From: CAYPIE01 sp964410665
GTDB taxonomy: Bacteria > Planctomycetota > Planctomycetia > Gemmatales > Gemmataceae
Direction: 5' to 3'
NCBI GenBank assembly: GCA_964410665.1
Contig: CAYPIE010000029.1
Coordinates: 1-59,320, forward strand
Length of the DNA stretch: 59,320 nucleotides
Part shown: positions 25,310-34,646 of the stretch, in pieces
How the letters are laid out: the number at the start of each line of letters is the position of its first letter
How positions within the stretch are numbered: position 1 is the first letter of the stretch
The notes under the pieces: generated by a model
What the model was told of the DNA's origin: nothing
The model's database searches: none
Seen by the model: the letters and a program-made list of their open reading frames with translations, nothing else
Made by a program: the position numbers and the translations under genes

Positions 25310-26425
25310 TTATGCGTCGATCGAAGCGGGTTCGCCACCGTTGGGGGTCACCCCAGCACTCCACGGGATGATACCGATGCTCGACCGGACAGTGCGGACG
25401 CTACCGTCCATCAACAGCATCTGCACGCCAGCGACGTGCAGCGGGTACAGGTTGTAGAAGTTCTGCTGCGAACGGATCAGGCGGCGACGCGGCGGTTGGA
25501 AGGTTTCAAATTGCTGACCGCTGAAGAAGCAGTTGGGCAGCGACCACTGCCCGTACTCATCGTCCCAGGTCACACTCGGGTCGTTACACGTGGTACCAAA
25601 GAAGGGCAGGCCGTTCGAACCAACGTCTGTCGTAGCCCACATATTGATGCCCTGATCCTGGGCGGCGTCCTCGGCGCCGCGGACGCCCCAGTCCATGTAG
25701 TACATCTGGCGATCACCGGTGACCATTTGCTTTTCGGTGACCGCGAAGGTGTTCGACAAGCCGTCGTTGACCGAACCGACTGAGGCTTCACCCGCACCGA
25801 CGTGGCGCCACATAATCTTCCAGGTCTCCCAGCCGCCCTGGTTCGGCTTGCCAAACATGCGGACGTTGGGCGCGTAGCTGACCAGCTTGTGCTTGTATAC
25901 GGTGCCGTTGCCGGTCCACGGCCAGGACCAATCGACTTCTTGGTACGGGCTGCTGTCCGACGGACAGGTGTAGAACTTGGGCACGTCGCTGCCGACGATC
26001 TTGGTCGGGTCGCTCGCGCGAATGCCCATGAGATACCACGGGTGCCCGGCGATGTCTTTGTGCAAGTTGTCCTGCTCCACGTAGGGCAGCAGGCAGTAGA
26101 AGAACGAGGTCTTGTCGCTGCCGGCGGTGGCCTGGTTGAACGGCAGGTACGGGCCGCGATACTGATTCGAACCAGCCTCATTGAATGAGGACCATTGATT
26201 GACGACCACAGGCGGGTAGGCGCCCATGGTGTCATGAGCGTTGTGCAGGGCCAGGCCGATCTGCTTGAGATTGTTCGAGCATTGCATCCGTGCGGCAGCC
26301 TCACGCACCTTCTGGACCGCCGGCAACAACAAGCCGATCAGGATAGCAATGATGGCAATGACGACGAGCAGCTCAATGAGAGTAAAGCCACAGCGCCGTC
26401 CGCGCAGGGACAGAGAGGGAGACAT
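25310..26425 (-). CDS. DUF1559 prepilin-like protein, cassette 3
   Basis: 371 residues starting MSPSLSLRGRRCGFTLIEL. It has a type IV pilin-like leader and helix, and a C-terminal H-X9-DG motif (HVAGVQMLLMDG). About nine residues in ten match the cassette 2 protein over the N-terminal two thirds, and they are identical over the last ~100. The N-terminal basic leader is entirely different from those of cassettes 1 and 2. It forms a unit with the downstream lipoprotein. Confidence 0.93.
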   Translation of the reverse strand: MSPSLSLRGRRCGFTLIELLVVIAIIAILIGLLLPAVQKVREAAARMQCSNNLKQIGLALHNAHDTMGAYPPVVVNQWSSFNEAGSNQYRGPYLPFNQATAGSDKTSFFYCLLPYVEQDNLHKDIAGHPWYLMGIRASDPTKIVGSDVPKFYTCPSDSSPYQEVDWSWPWTGNGTVYKHKLVSYAPNVRMFGKPNQGGWETWKIMWRHVGAGEASVGSVNDGLSNTFAVTEKQMVTGDRQMYYMDWGVRGAEDAAQDQGINMWATTDVGSNGLPFFGTTCNDPSVTWDDEYGQWSLPNCFFSGQQFETFQPPRRRLIRSQQNFYNLYPLHVAGVQMLLMDGSVRTVRSSIGIIPWSAGVTPNGGEPASIDA

Positions 26426-26521
26426 GGAAACGATCCTTCACAAAAACGTTTTGGAGAGATAAACGCTTCTGCGGGAATCCGAATGGGAGCGGATTTCCGC
26501 GGGAACCGCGAGTTCCATAGT

Positions 26522-26553
26522 GAAGAATACATAAACACTGAGAGAGTTTCCAG
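26522..26553 (-). promoter_or_regulatory. Shared promoter-like element upstream of cassette 3
   Basis: Minus-strand CTGGA and TATTCTTC at the ends of a 32-bp element, with its end 97 bases before the start at 26425. The intervening bases differ from cassettes 1 and 2, so the conserved ends and spacing are the informative part. Confidence 0.5.
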
Positions 26554-26641
26554 CGTTTTTTCAATTTCGTCCTAGGAATCTTCTTGACGAGACACGTTCG
26601 CTTTATAGCAGTTCCCGTGGGCTCAATCCCCCTGGATCCAC

Positions 26642-27172
26642 CTATTCGTCGAGCAGCTCGGCCACTGCCCGGTCAATTGCTCCGGGGTTGGCGCCGACAA
26701 TTCGCTCCCGTACCACACCCTCGGCATCAATCAGCACCACCGTGGGAAAGGCAGTGATTTGCCAGCGACGCAGCAAATCACTGCTTGCACCGGCGTAGAT
26801 GTTGGACCAAGGAAGGGGATCGCGGAGCAGGAACTGCTGCAGGTCCCCAGAAGAACGATCCGCGCTGACACCGAGCACCGCAAACGGCTTGTCGCGATAC
26901 TTCTGGATCAGTTCCTTGGTGTGCGGCAATAAGCCCACACACGGGCCACACCAAGTTGCCCAGAAGTCGACCAGCACCACCTTGCCACGATAGTCGCTCA
27001 GGTTCACCGGCACCCCGGCCGTGGTCGTTCCGGATAACTCGGCGGCGGGCTCGCCGCTGGCGATGCCCACACCGGTTTCGACATCGTCGCCGGGCACACC
27101 CAAGCCAAGCACCCAGGCAAAGACCACTGCGCTGAGGCCAATAATGAAGAGCAATTGAAAGAAATCACGCAT
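26642..27172 (-). CDS. TlpA-like membrane-anchored thioredoxin
   Basis: 176 residues with an N-terminal transmembrane anchor (FFQLLFIIGLSAVVFAWVLGL), then a thioredoxin fold. The redox pair is Cys75/Cys78 in WATWCGPC. The segment KVVLVDF precedes it, and the cis-proline loop is TAFPTVVLI. This is the TlpA/ResA group: periplasmic thiol-disulfide exchange, often for cytochrome c maturation or oxidative-stress repair. No cytochrome maturation genes are adjacent. A CxxCH protein is encoded 8 kb away, a weak link. It lies 99 bp downstream of the permease gene on the same strand. Confidence 0.92.
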   Translation of the reverse strand: MRDFFQLLFIIGLSAVVFAWVLGLGVPGDDVETGVGIASGEPAAELSGTTTAGVPVNLSDYRGKVVLVDFWATWCGPCVGLLPHTKELIQKYRDKPFAVLGVSADRSSGDLQQFLLRDPLPWSNIYAGASSDLLRRWQITAFPTVVLIDAEGVVRERIVGANPGAIDRAVAELLDE

Positions 27173-27271
27173 GCTTTGCTCCCTGTTGAACCGGTTCGAT
27201 CCAGGCGGATCCCACTCCTATCTTAGGATGTAACCACGGCGATGGGGGATTCCGCGGACCTCGGCGGTGGG

Positions 27272-29248
27272 TCAATTCCCGGCAATCACGATCAGCGGCC
27301 GGCGTTCGGGGACTGGTTCGGCCCGACGAATCAGCTCCCGTACCATCCACGGCACATTTCCCTCGCCGAACAGCAAAAAGCCCAGCGTCCCTGACCAAGG
27401 CGATTCCTCGGTCCAGCCAAAGTGGATTTCTGGCGGTAGGCCAACCTTGGCCATCTCCAGAGCCACCGCCGCCAGGGTATGAGAGACCGAGGCCGCGTGG
27501 GTCACCTTCATGACGTAGCGGCCCTCTTGCTGGGTGATCTCCAGCCGGGGCTCATGGTAGAACTCGCTAGGGTCGAGCGTCTTCACCTGGACAAAGATCA
27601 TGATCATATCGCGTGGGATCCGGTGTTCGCGGCGAATGACGATCTCCTTTTCCACCAGTGAATGCCGGCCCGGACGATGGGGCACGAGAATCGACAATTC
27701 TAAATGTTTGATCGTATCCCAAAACAGCTTGGACTCGACGTCGGGGATGTGAAAACCGGTGAAGCGTAACTCGCGGCTGCGTAACACGCGTGAAATCAGC
27801 GAGGTGAGCACAATGGCCACAATAAAACAACCAGCAATCTTGATGCCATCTGGCTTGGTGATGATGATATCGGCGGTGGTGTAGACGAACACGAGAGTGA
27901 CCAGGCAAAAGCCCCAGTGCAACCGGCGATACCAGGCTCCCGCGCGAAGCTTCCACACTTGAATGACCGAGGCTACCCCAGCACTGGTCAACAGCACCAA
28001 GACCCCGGTCGCGTAGGCACCGCCCTGAGCACTCACATCGGCATTAAATACCAGAGTCACCACGAGGTTGATGCCCGTCAGTAACAGCACCAACGGCCGC
28101 ACTGCTCGTGCCCACTCGGGAGCCATGCCGTAGCGGGGCAAATACTGTGGCACCAGATTCAATAACGCGGCCATGGCGCTGGCCCCGGCGAACCACAATA
28201 TCACCACCGTACTCAGGTCGTAGATGGTGCCGAACACCCCACCGAACAGCGGCGAGATGGTCTCCGGCCCTTGGCCGTGGGCCAGATAGGCGAGGGCCCG
28301 ATCCTTGGCGGCCGGCTTGAGCTGTACATCCTCCATCTCGATCAGGGCTTCGGGTGGGATCAAGGTGCTGACGACCAGCGATGAGCCTAACAAAAAGCAG
28401 CACATGACGATGGCCGCAGTGAATAGCAGCTTCCGCGTGTTGCGAATGCGGCCTTTCGGGCGATCTGGAGCATCATCGGCCTTGCCGCGAATCAGGGGCA
28501 TGACGGCAACGCCGGTTTCAAAGCCGCTTAAGCCCAGGGCAAGTTTGGGAAAAAATAACAGGCTTAGGATGAGGATGGTCCCCCAATCATCGCCCGTCAG
28601 TGGATACTCACTGAGATACCACTGGCCGGTTTCGAGCCGTTCAAACCAGAGTCCGATCTTGTCGGGGTGTTCCACCAGATGGGCCAGTCCGGACAGGATG
28701 ACAATGCCATTGATGGTCATAAACACGGCCACGATCAGCACGGCCAAGCCAATCACCTCCTGAAAGCCACGCAAAAAGGTGGTGCCCAGAAGAATGAGCA
28801 AAAACATGGTCACCACCAGCCGCTCATCAGCCTCTTTGTCCGGGGTGTCCGTTTCAATCGGCCAGTAGGGATTGTGGATCAGGTGCTCGGCGGCATCGGC
28901 GGCGGACAGGGTCTTGGTGATGACAAAATCGGTGGCTGCAAACCCCAACAGCACCAAAATGGTCAGCTTGGCCGGCCAGCCGGACATCAACCGGGCGAAC
29001 ATCCCAATCGAGCCCTGGCCATTGGAGGATTGGCTGGCCACAAACGAGTAGATGGGATATGCGCCCAAAAGCGTCACCAGCACCAGCACCACGGTGGCCA
29101 ATGGCGCGAGCATGCCGGCGTTCTCAAAGGCGATGGAGGGCTGGTAGCCGAGGGTACTGAAGTAATCCACACCGGTCAGACACATGACCCACAGCCAAAA
29201 GTACTGATGGGTCGGTGCGGTCACATGGGGAGCCACCTTGGTACTCAT
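27272..29248 (-). CDS. APC-family permease with cytosolic C-terminal domain
   Basis: 658 residues. About twelve hydrophobic helices run from residue 15 to 490. The first (WLWVMCLTGVDYFSTLGYQPSIAF) carries the glycine-rich unwound region typical of APC-superfamily transporters. The last ~160 residues are soluble and strand-rich (ELSILVPHRPGRHSLVEKEI, MIMIFVQVKTLDPSEF), a regulatory-type tail seen in some planctomycete and proteobacterial APC permeases. Transport of an amino acid or cation across the inner membrane is likely. The substrate cannot be assigned, and a KUP-like potassium role is not excluded. Confidence 0.85.
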   Translation of the reverse strand: MSTKVAPHVTAPTHQYFWLWVMCLTGVDYFSTLGYQPSIAFENAGMLAPLATVVLVLVTLLGAYPIYSFVASQSSNGQGSIGMFARLMSGWPAKLTILVLLGFAATDFVITKTLSAADAAEHLIHNPYWPIETDTPDKEADERLVVTMFLLILLGTTFLRGFQEVIGLAVLIVAVFMTINGIVILSGLAHLVEHPDKIGLWFERLETGQWYLSEYPLTGDDWGTILILSLLFFPKLALGLSGFETGVAVMPLIRGKADDAPDRPKGRIRNTRKLLFTAAIVMCCFLLGSSLVVSTLIPPEALIEMEDVQLKPAAKDRALAYLAHGQGPETISPLFGGVFGTIYDLSTVVILWFAGASAMAALLNLVPQYLPRYGMAPEWARAVRPLVLLLTGINLVVTLVFNADVSAQGGAYATGVLVLLTSAGVASVIQVWKLRAGAWYRRLHWGFCLVTLVFVYTTADIIITKPDGIKIAGCFIVAIVLTSLISRVLRSRELRFTGFHIPDVESKLFWDTIKHLELSILVPHRPGRHSLVEKEIVIRREHRIPRDMIMIFVQVKTLDPSEFYHEPRLEITQQEGRYVMKVTHAASVSHTLAAVALEMAKVGLPPEIHFGWTEESPWSGTLGFLLFGEGNVPWMVRELIRRAEPVPERRPLIVIAGN

Positions 29249-29513
29249 GCAGGATCAACTCGCTCACCAACTCAGCGCTTGGCCTACGCAGGCCAACCAA
29301 TGTTGTTCAGAATAAAGCCTGCTCCGGCCGATTGCCAATGGACTCCCGCAGCAACGCGGTCAGGGGGAGGGGATAATGTGTGCTATGCAGAAATGCACGA
29401 GCCGTCACCGCCGGTAGCAGTCGTCCACCACCACGCTGGCAACGGCTCTCGCGATGTCAAGAAGTGATCGAGCCCAGGACCCGGTTGCCTGGGCTCCACC
29501 CGCAGGGTGCCGC

Positions 29514-32500
29514 TTAGCCAACAAAGAGGCCATCGGCATCCTCAAATGGCATAAATTCTGCCAGATCCGCAGGATCAGAATTATCGATCAGACTGGTGCC
29601 ATCAAAGGCACGCACGAGTTGTTGGTCGGCCGTGACCAGATCGGACTGCCCGTCTTGGTTAAAGTCCTTGACGGCAATCCGAATGCCGTTGCGTTCGGCC
29701 GAGTTGCCAGCAAAGAAGTTAAACACCGGACTCAACCCACCACCACTGAGCAGGGTCGCTCCATCAACGCCAAAGACGCGCGGTCCACTGCCCGGACCGC
29801 CCGATGCAACCAGCTCGGCTGAGCCATCGCCATTGAAATCCCCGGCCGAAACGAAGGTTCCATCGCGAACCGTCGATTCAAAGATAAAGAAGTCTGGGAT
29901 CAGCTTGGGCGGCAACATCCCTTCACCCTCCAGGATGGTCTGCCCGTTGAACAGGGCAATGCGTGGCCCGCCGCCAAAGCCGGCGGCCACAATCAGATCG
30001 GTGAACCCATCAGCGTTCAAGTCGCCCACCCCCGCGCGGGCCCCGCCGCGGAAGTTCGGATCTTCGATGCCAAAGAAGTTGGCCAGCTCCGCACCCGTCT
30101 GTCCATCAAAAATACTCACCCGCGCCCCGCCGCCCTGATCGGGGGTGACCACAATGTCGGCGGCACCATCGTTGTTGTAGTCCCCAGCGGCGACAAACAG
30201 GCCACCAGCAAAGCTGGCCTCAAACGGCATCAGCTCCAACAGGACATCTCCGCTGATCGGATCCGTGACGCGCACCAGACCGCGAGGGCCTGGGCCGGTG
30301 GCGGTGATCAACTCCGGCGTGCCGTCCCCGTTGACATCTGCCACGGCACTGCGCGTCCCGCCCGAGGCTTCAATCTCGCTGAACGGGGTAAGATTGCTGA
30401 CAAAGTTGACCCCATCAAACAACGCCACCTCGAGGCCACCGTTGATTGCATAGAACGACACTTCGTTCTGATCGGCAGTGGCGTCCACTGGGGTGGTTGG
30501 GATCGATTCGACATTGGTGAAGGTGATCGGCTGACGGTTGGTAAAGGTGATGCTCCCATCTCCGATGGTCTGGCCCAGGGCACCATTCAGAGTCAGGGTG
30601 AGAGTGTCGTTGCCGTCCGCGCCATCATAGTTGACCCCAGCGAATTCCTGGGGCAGTACGTCCAACAGGTCGTTGCCCGCGGCACCGTTGACGTTGATCT
30701 GACTAGCCGCGCCACCATCCAGGAGCCGCTCTGGGCCACCCGAAATGGTGACGTTGTCATCACCATCGCCGGCGTTCAGATTGATCGTCGCCGGGATACC
30801 CCCATCGGTGTCCAGACCCGAGAACAACAGGCGATCCGCCCCTCCGAGAGTATCGATGGCGAGCATGTCGATCGGGGCTGTAAAGTCGACAAACCCAGGT
30901 AACCCTTCCACTTGGAGTTGCAACAAGGCATCGCTGGAGGGGCCACCCGAGAGCGTCACCACTTCCGCGGCGTCCGAATAGCTAAACGCACGCATGGTAG
31001 CGGTGAGATTGTCGACCACCTCTTCGAGGCCAGGAACATTGACCGGGACACTGGCGGCTCCCAGGGTCAGGCTGACGATCGCTGCGGCAAAGTCATAGGC
31101 GATCGCATCAAATTCGCTGCCCACCCCCGTACTGTTCAACACGATCCGGTCGAGTCCCTCGTTGCCATCGACGGTGATGTTGGTTGGGGTCAGGTCGGTG
31201 TCCAAGCCGTTGTAGGTGAAGGTATCGTCTCCGGCCCCGAGGTCCACCAGCAAGTCGCCAACGGGAGTGCTAAACTCGATCAAGATCGGTGTCCCGTCGA
31301 GAAGGACCTGGACGCGGCCATCTAGCGCGCCGACCGCGGTCACGACATTCTCCGCACCGTTGGTGGTCGTAAAGCGACGGTCAGTGGCGGTAAAGTTATC
31401 GACAAATTCTTCCAAGCTCGGGACATTCACCTCGACGACCTGGCTCTCGATATCGATACTCAGGGTTCCATTGATGAAGTTGTAGTCCACCGCATCTACG
31501 GTGTTGCCCAATGCTGTATTCTCGAGCAGCAGGCGATCGATGCCATCCCCCCCGTCAACCGTGATGCTCATCGGCGTCAGATCGGTATTCAAGCCGTTGT
31601 AGGTGAAGGTGTCATCCCCGGCCCCCAGGTTGACCGTCAGGTCACCTTCGGGGGTGGTGAAGTCGATGAGGATGGGCGTGCTCGCCAGAGTGACGCTCAC
31701 TCGGCCGTCGACATCGCCAATGGCGGTAACCACGTTCTCACCGCCGTCGGTGGTGGTGAAGCTGCGGTCGCTGGCGGTGAAGTTGTCGATGAACTCTTCC
31801 AGACCCGGGACATTGACCGCGACACTGATGGTGTCCGCGCCCAGGGTGATGGCGCCGGTGGTGAAGTTGTAGTCGACCGAGTCAAGGATGTTCCCGAGCG
31901 CAGTGTTGTTTAGGATCAGGCGGTCGGTGCCATCGCCGCCGTCGACCGTGATGCTCGCGGGGGTCAGGTCGGTGTCCAGCCCATTGTAGGTGAAGGTGTC
32001 ATCACCAGCGCCCAGGTTGACCACCAGGTCACCCTCAGGGGTGGCAAACTCGATCAGGATCGGCGTCCCAACCAGGGAGACCGTGACTCGGCCATCGTCA
32101 TCACCGATGGCGGTGACCACATTCTCGGCCCCGTCGGTGGTGGTAAAACTCCGGTTGGTGGCCGTGAAATTGTCGATGAACTCTTCCAGCCCAGGGATGT
32201 TTACGCTCACCCCAATGGTATCCGCGCCCAAGGTTAGAGCGCCGGCGGTGAAGTCATAATTCACCGAATCGAAGCTACTCCCCAAGACCGTGTCGTTCAG
32301 GATCAGGCGGTCGGTGCCATCGCCACCGTCGACCGTGATATTCGTGGGGGTCAGGTCGGTGTCCAGACCGTTATAAGTGAAGCTATCGTCCCCAGCCCCC
32401 AGGTTGACCACCAGATCCCCTTCCGGAGTACCGAACTCGATCAGGATCGGCGTACCCTCCAGGGTGACCGTGACCCGACCATCGACATCGCCAATGTCGG

Positions 32501-33935
32501 TGAGCACATTCTCCGCCCCGTCGGTGGTGGTGAAGCTGCGGTCGGTACTGCTGAAGTTGTCGATGAACTCTTCAAAACCAGGCACGCTAACGCTGACACT
32601 GATCGTATCCGCACCCAGGGTGATCGCGCCGGTAGTGAAGTTGTAGTCGACCGTATCGAAGATGCTGCCCAACGCCGTATTATTGAGAATGAGCCGGTCA
32701 ACACCCATGCCAGCGTTGACGATGATGTTGTCCGGAGTTAGGTCGGTGTCTAGGCCGTTGTAGGTGAAGGTGTCGTCCCCTTCCGCCAGGTTGACGGTCA
32801 GGTTGCCCTCGGGGGTGGCAAAGTCGATCAGGATCGGTGTGCCATCCAGGGTGACGCTGACCCGGCCATTGTCGGCCCCAGGATCGGTGACCACGTTCTC
32901 GCTGCCGTTGGTGGTGGTGAACGTCCGATCGGTCGCGGTGAAGTTATCGATAAACTCCTCCAGGCCCGGAACGTTGACCGCGACATTGATGATACCAGCG
33001 CCCAGGGTAATGGCGCCGGTGGTGAAGTTGTAGTCCACCGAGTCGAAGGTGCTGCCCAGACCCGTGTTCTCGAGCAGCAGCCGGTCGGTACCGTCGCCAC
33101 CGTCGACGGTGATGCTCGACGGGATCAGGTCGGTGTCCAGGCCGTTGTAGGTGAAGGTGTCATCCCCATCCCCGAGCTCGACCAGCAGGTCGCCGGTGGG
33201 GGTGACGAACTCGACAAACACATCAGTGCCGGCCAGGGATGCCCGGGTGATGCCGTCGCTTGCAGCGGGCTGGTCGGGGTCGGTGACAATGTTCTCATCA
33301 TTGTCAGTAAAGGTGAAGGTGCGGTTGGTGGCACCCAGGTTGTCAAAGGCCTGTTCCAGGTTTGGGAAGGTCACCGAGAAACCATCAATGTCGATCAGGG
33401 CATTGCCGACATCGTAGCGGACCGAGGTGACATTGCCTCCCCCAAGGAGGGCCTGGTCGATGTCGTCGCCACCGTCGATGGCCAGGCCCGCGTCCGGGAT
33501 GGGCACGCCGGCAGAGATATCGACGTCGAACACGTCTGCGCCAATGCCGCCGCTAAGCGCTAGCGTCGTTAGCTGGGTGCCCGTCAAATCCCCCGCCAGC
33601 TGGAAGCGATCGGCGTCTGCCTCGCCGTCGGCTTGGATTGAGGTCAGCGTGGTGAAGTCGGTGAGGGAAACCCCGGTCAAATCGATGGTGTCATCCCCGT
33701 CCCCGCCGGCGATGGCGATCTCGGTAATGGTGTTCGCGGCGGCTGCCCCGCTGTCAGGGTCATTGCCATTGACCTGGACGTTGCCGCCAACGGTGGTGAT
33801 GGCAATACTGTCGCTGTCGGCATCGCTGGTAATGGCGAGGACACCGGCCGCGACGTTCGAGGTAACAACCGGGTTGATCCGGCTTTCCAGGGTATCCATC
33901 CGCAGAGGACGACGTGACAAGGGTTGCGAAGGCAT
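29514..33935 (-). CDS. Giant tandem-repeat exoprotein with LExR-type tag and C-terminal FG-GAP repeats
   Basis: 1473 residues. DTLESRINPV at about residue 14 is the LEPR-XLL-like tag. Six near-identical 129-residue repeats follow, each with GDDTFTYNGLDTDLTP, ITVDGGDGTDRLIL and VPGLEEFIDNF, plus degenerate copies at both ends. Asp/Gly loops suggest calcium-bound beta-rolls. The last ~320 residues contain five FG-GAP-type calcium motifs (DVNGDGTPE, DYNNDGAAD, DLNADGFTD, DFNGDGSAE, DFNQDGQSD), an integrin-like propeller. It is probably a secreted adhesive or surface-layer protein. No hydrolase motif seen. Confidence 0.88.
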   Translation of the reverse strand: MPSQPLSRRPLRMDTLESRINPVVTSNVAAGVLAITSDADSDSIAITTVGGNVQVNGNDPDSGAAAANTITEIAIAGGDGDDTIDLTGVSLTDFTTLTSIQADGEADADRFQLAGDLTGTQLTTLALSGGIGADVFDVDISAGVPIPDAGLAIDGGDDIDQALLGGGNVTSVRYDVGNALIDIDGFSVTFPNLEQAFDNLGATNRTFTFTDNDENIVTDPDQPAASDGITRASLAGTDVFVEFVTPTGDLLVELGDGDDTFTYNGLDTDLIPSSITVDGGDGTDRLLLENTGLGSTFDSVDYNFTTGAITLGAGIINVAVNVPGLEEFIDNFTATDRTFTTTNGSENVVTDPGADNGRVSVTLDGTPILIDFATPEGNLTVNLAEGDDTFTYNGLDTDLTPDNIIVNAGMGVDRLILNNTALGSIFDTVDYNFTTGAITLGADTISVSVSVPGFEEFIDNFSSTDRSFTTTDGAENVLTDIGDVDGRVTVTLEGTPILIEFGTPEGDLVVNLGAGDDSFTYNGLDTDLTPTNITVDGGDGTDRLILNDTVLGSSFDSVNYDFTAGALTLGADTIGVSVNIPGLEEFIDNFTATNRSFTTTDGAENVVTAIGDDDGRVTVSLVGTPILIEFATPEGDLVVNLGAGDDTFTYNGLDTDLTPASITVDGGDGTDRLILNNTALGNILDSVDYNFTTGAITLGADTISVAVNVPGLEEFIDNFTASDRSFTTTDGGENVVTAIGDVDGRVSVTLASTPILIDFTTPEGDLTVNLGAGDDTFTYNGLNTDLTPMSITVDGGDGIDRLLLENTALGNTVDAVDYNFINGTLSIDIESQVVEVNVPSLEEFVDNFTATDRRFTTTNGAENVVTAVGALDGRVQVLLDGTPILIEFSTPVGDLLVDLGAGDDTFTYNGLDTDLTPTNITVDGNEGLDRIVLNSTGVGSEFDAIAYDFAAAIVSLTLGAASVPVNVPGLEEVVDNLTATMRAFSYSDAAEVVTLSGGPSSDALLQLQVEGLPGFVDFTAPIDMLAIDTLGGADRLLFSGLDTDGGIPATINLNAGDGDDNVTISGGPERLLDGGAASQINVNGAAGNDLLDVLPQEFAGVNYDGADGNDTLTLTLNGALGQTIGDGSITFTNRQPITFTNVESIPTTPVDATADQNEVSFYAINGGLEVALFDGVNFVSNLTPFSEIEASGGTRSAVADVNGDGTPELITATGPGPRGLVRVTDPISGDVLLELMPFEASFAGGLFVAAGDYNNDGAADIVVTPDQGGGARVSIFDGQTGAELANFFGIEDPNFRGGARAGVGDLNADGFTDLIVAAGFGGGPRIALFNGQTILEGEGMLPPKLIPDFFIFESTVRDGTFVSAGDFNGDGSAELVASGGPGSGPRVFGVDGATLLSGGGLSPVFNFFAGNSAERNGIRIAVKDFNQDGQSDLVTADQQLVRAFDGTSLIDNSDPADLAEFMPFEDADGLFVG
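31216..33537 (-). repeat. Six tandem 387-bp coding repeats
   Basis: The same codon block recurs at 387-bp steps (equivalent points near 31216, 31603, 31990, 32377, 32764 and 33151), each encoding 129 residues with no length variation. Copies differ at scattered bases, so the array is old enough to diverge but has kept exact phase. Confidence 0.85.
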
Positions 33936-34204
33936 CGCAGTGGTTCTCCATCAGGGAAGAGGATTCAAGTTCTACCAAGGAGCCTCGCTAGAAACTGGCG
34001 AAGCAGATCAAGGTACAGAAGATGGCAAATGAAGAGGCCCCGTTGGGAGTCTAGGCAAGCTCGGCAAAGATTTCCACAAGGTCTCCCAGCAAAACGTTTA
34101 TCAAACTACCAGGGGATGCAGTCCCTTCCGCGGACGCCGATTCTGCGGCATGGAAGGTACGCTGTGAGGTGAAGGAAGTCAGTTCAGAAAAGGAATTTTC
34201 ACAT

Positions 34205-34567
34205 ATGAACAATACAATTGATTGGATGTATGATCGTTCTGGTTGTGCGACCTGCAAAAAATCTCGTGGGTTTCTCGAGGCCGCGTCGGTGACCGTCCAG
34301 GAAACCTGCTCGGCCAACAAGGTGCGTTATGGCCACGATGAGGCCCTGGGGGTACTCGATGGCATCCGCCGGCTGATTGTCATCAAGGGCAAGAAGGTCA
34401 GTGAGTTTGATCTGACCGAACAACGCCCCGACGATGAGACCCTACTACAGCACCTCTTGGGTCCGACCGGGAACTTACGAGCCCCGACTCTTCGCCGCGG
34501 CAACACGCTCATGGTCGGCTTTCAGGAAGAGGCCTACCAGGCGTGGTTGGCCGAGGAATCCACCTGA
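34205..34567 (+). CDS. ArsC/Spx-family thiol protein
   Basis: 120 residues; AAGGA precedes the ATG. CATC at Cys14-Cys17 sits in the first loop of a thioredoxin-like fold (DWMYDRSGCATCKKSRGFLE), as in Spx and ArsC-like proteins. The second half (LLQHLLGPTGNLRAPTLRRGNTLMVGFQEEAY) matches the family region containing the cis-proline and substrate loop. The CxxC rather than a lone ArsC cysteine favours a redox-regulatory or YffB-like role over classical arsenate reduction. No ars genes lie nearby. It stands alone between a minus-strand exoprotein and the sigma operon. Confidence 0.82.
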   Translation: MNNTIDWMYDRSGCATCKKSRGFLEAASVTVQETCSANKVRYGHDEALGVLDGIRRLIVIKGKKVSEFDLTEQRPDDETLLQHLLGPTGNLRAPTLRRGNTLMVGFQEEAYQAWLAEEST

Positions 34568-34646
34568 GCCGCATTTCTGGCGAAGGATCGGCTCCGCCTG
34601 AGACAATCGTTTGCTGACGTGAGCGGACGGATCAGGCGGAGCAGTC

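Larger units (their letters stand above)
24722..25609. repeat. Near-identical direct repeat, copy B
   Basis: Partner of 22575-23462 (offset 2147). The right boundary falls within the DUF1559 coding sequence, where the two genes abruptly become diverged paralogues. Confidence 0.92.

Noticed and set aside
27185..27200. GGTTCGATCC resembling a tRNA T-loop
   Set aside because: Flanking bases do not form a T-stem, acceptor stem or anticodon arm.
31216..33417. Evenly spaced ~89-codon plus-strand frames
   Set aside because: Antisense shadows of the 387-bp repeat; they only helped to measure its period.
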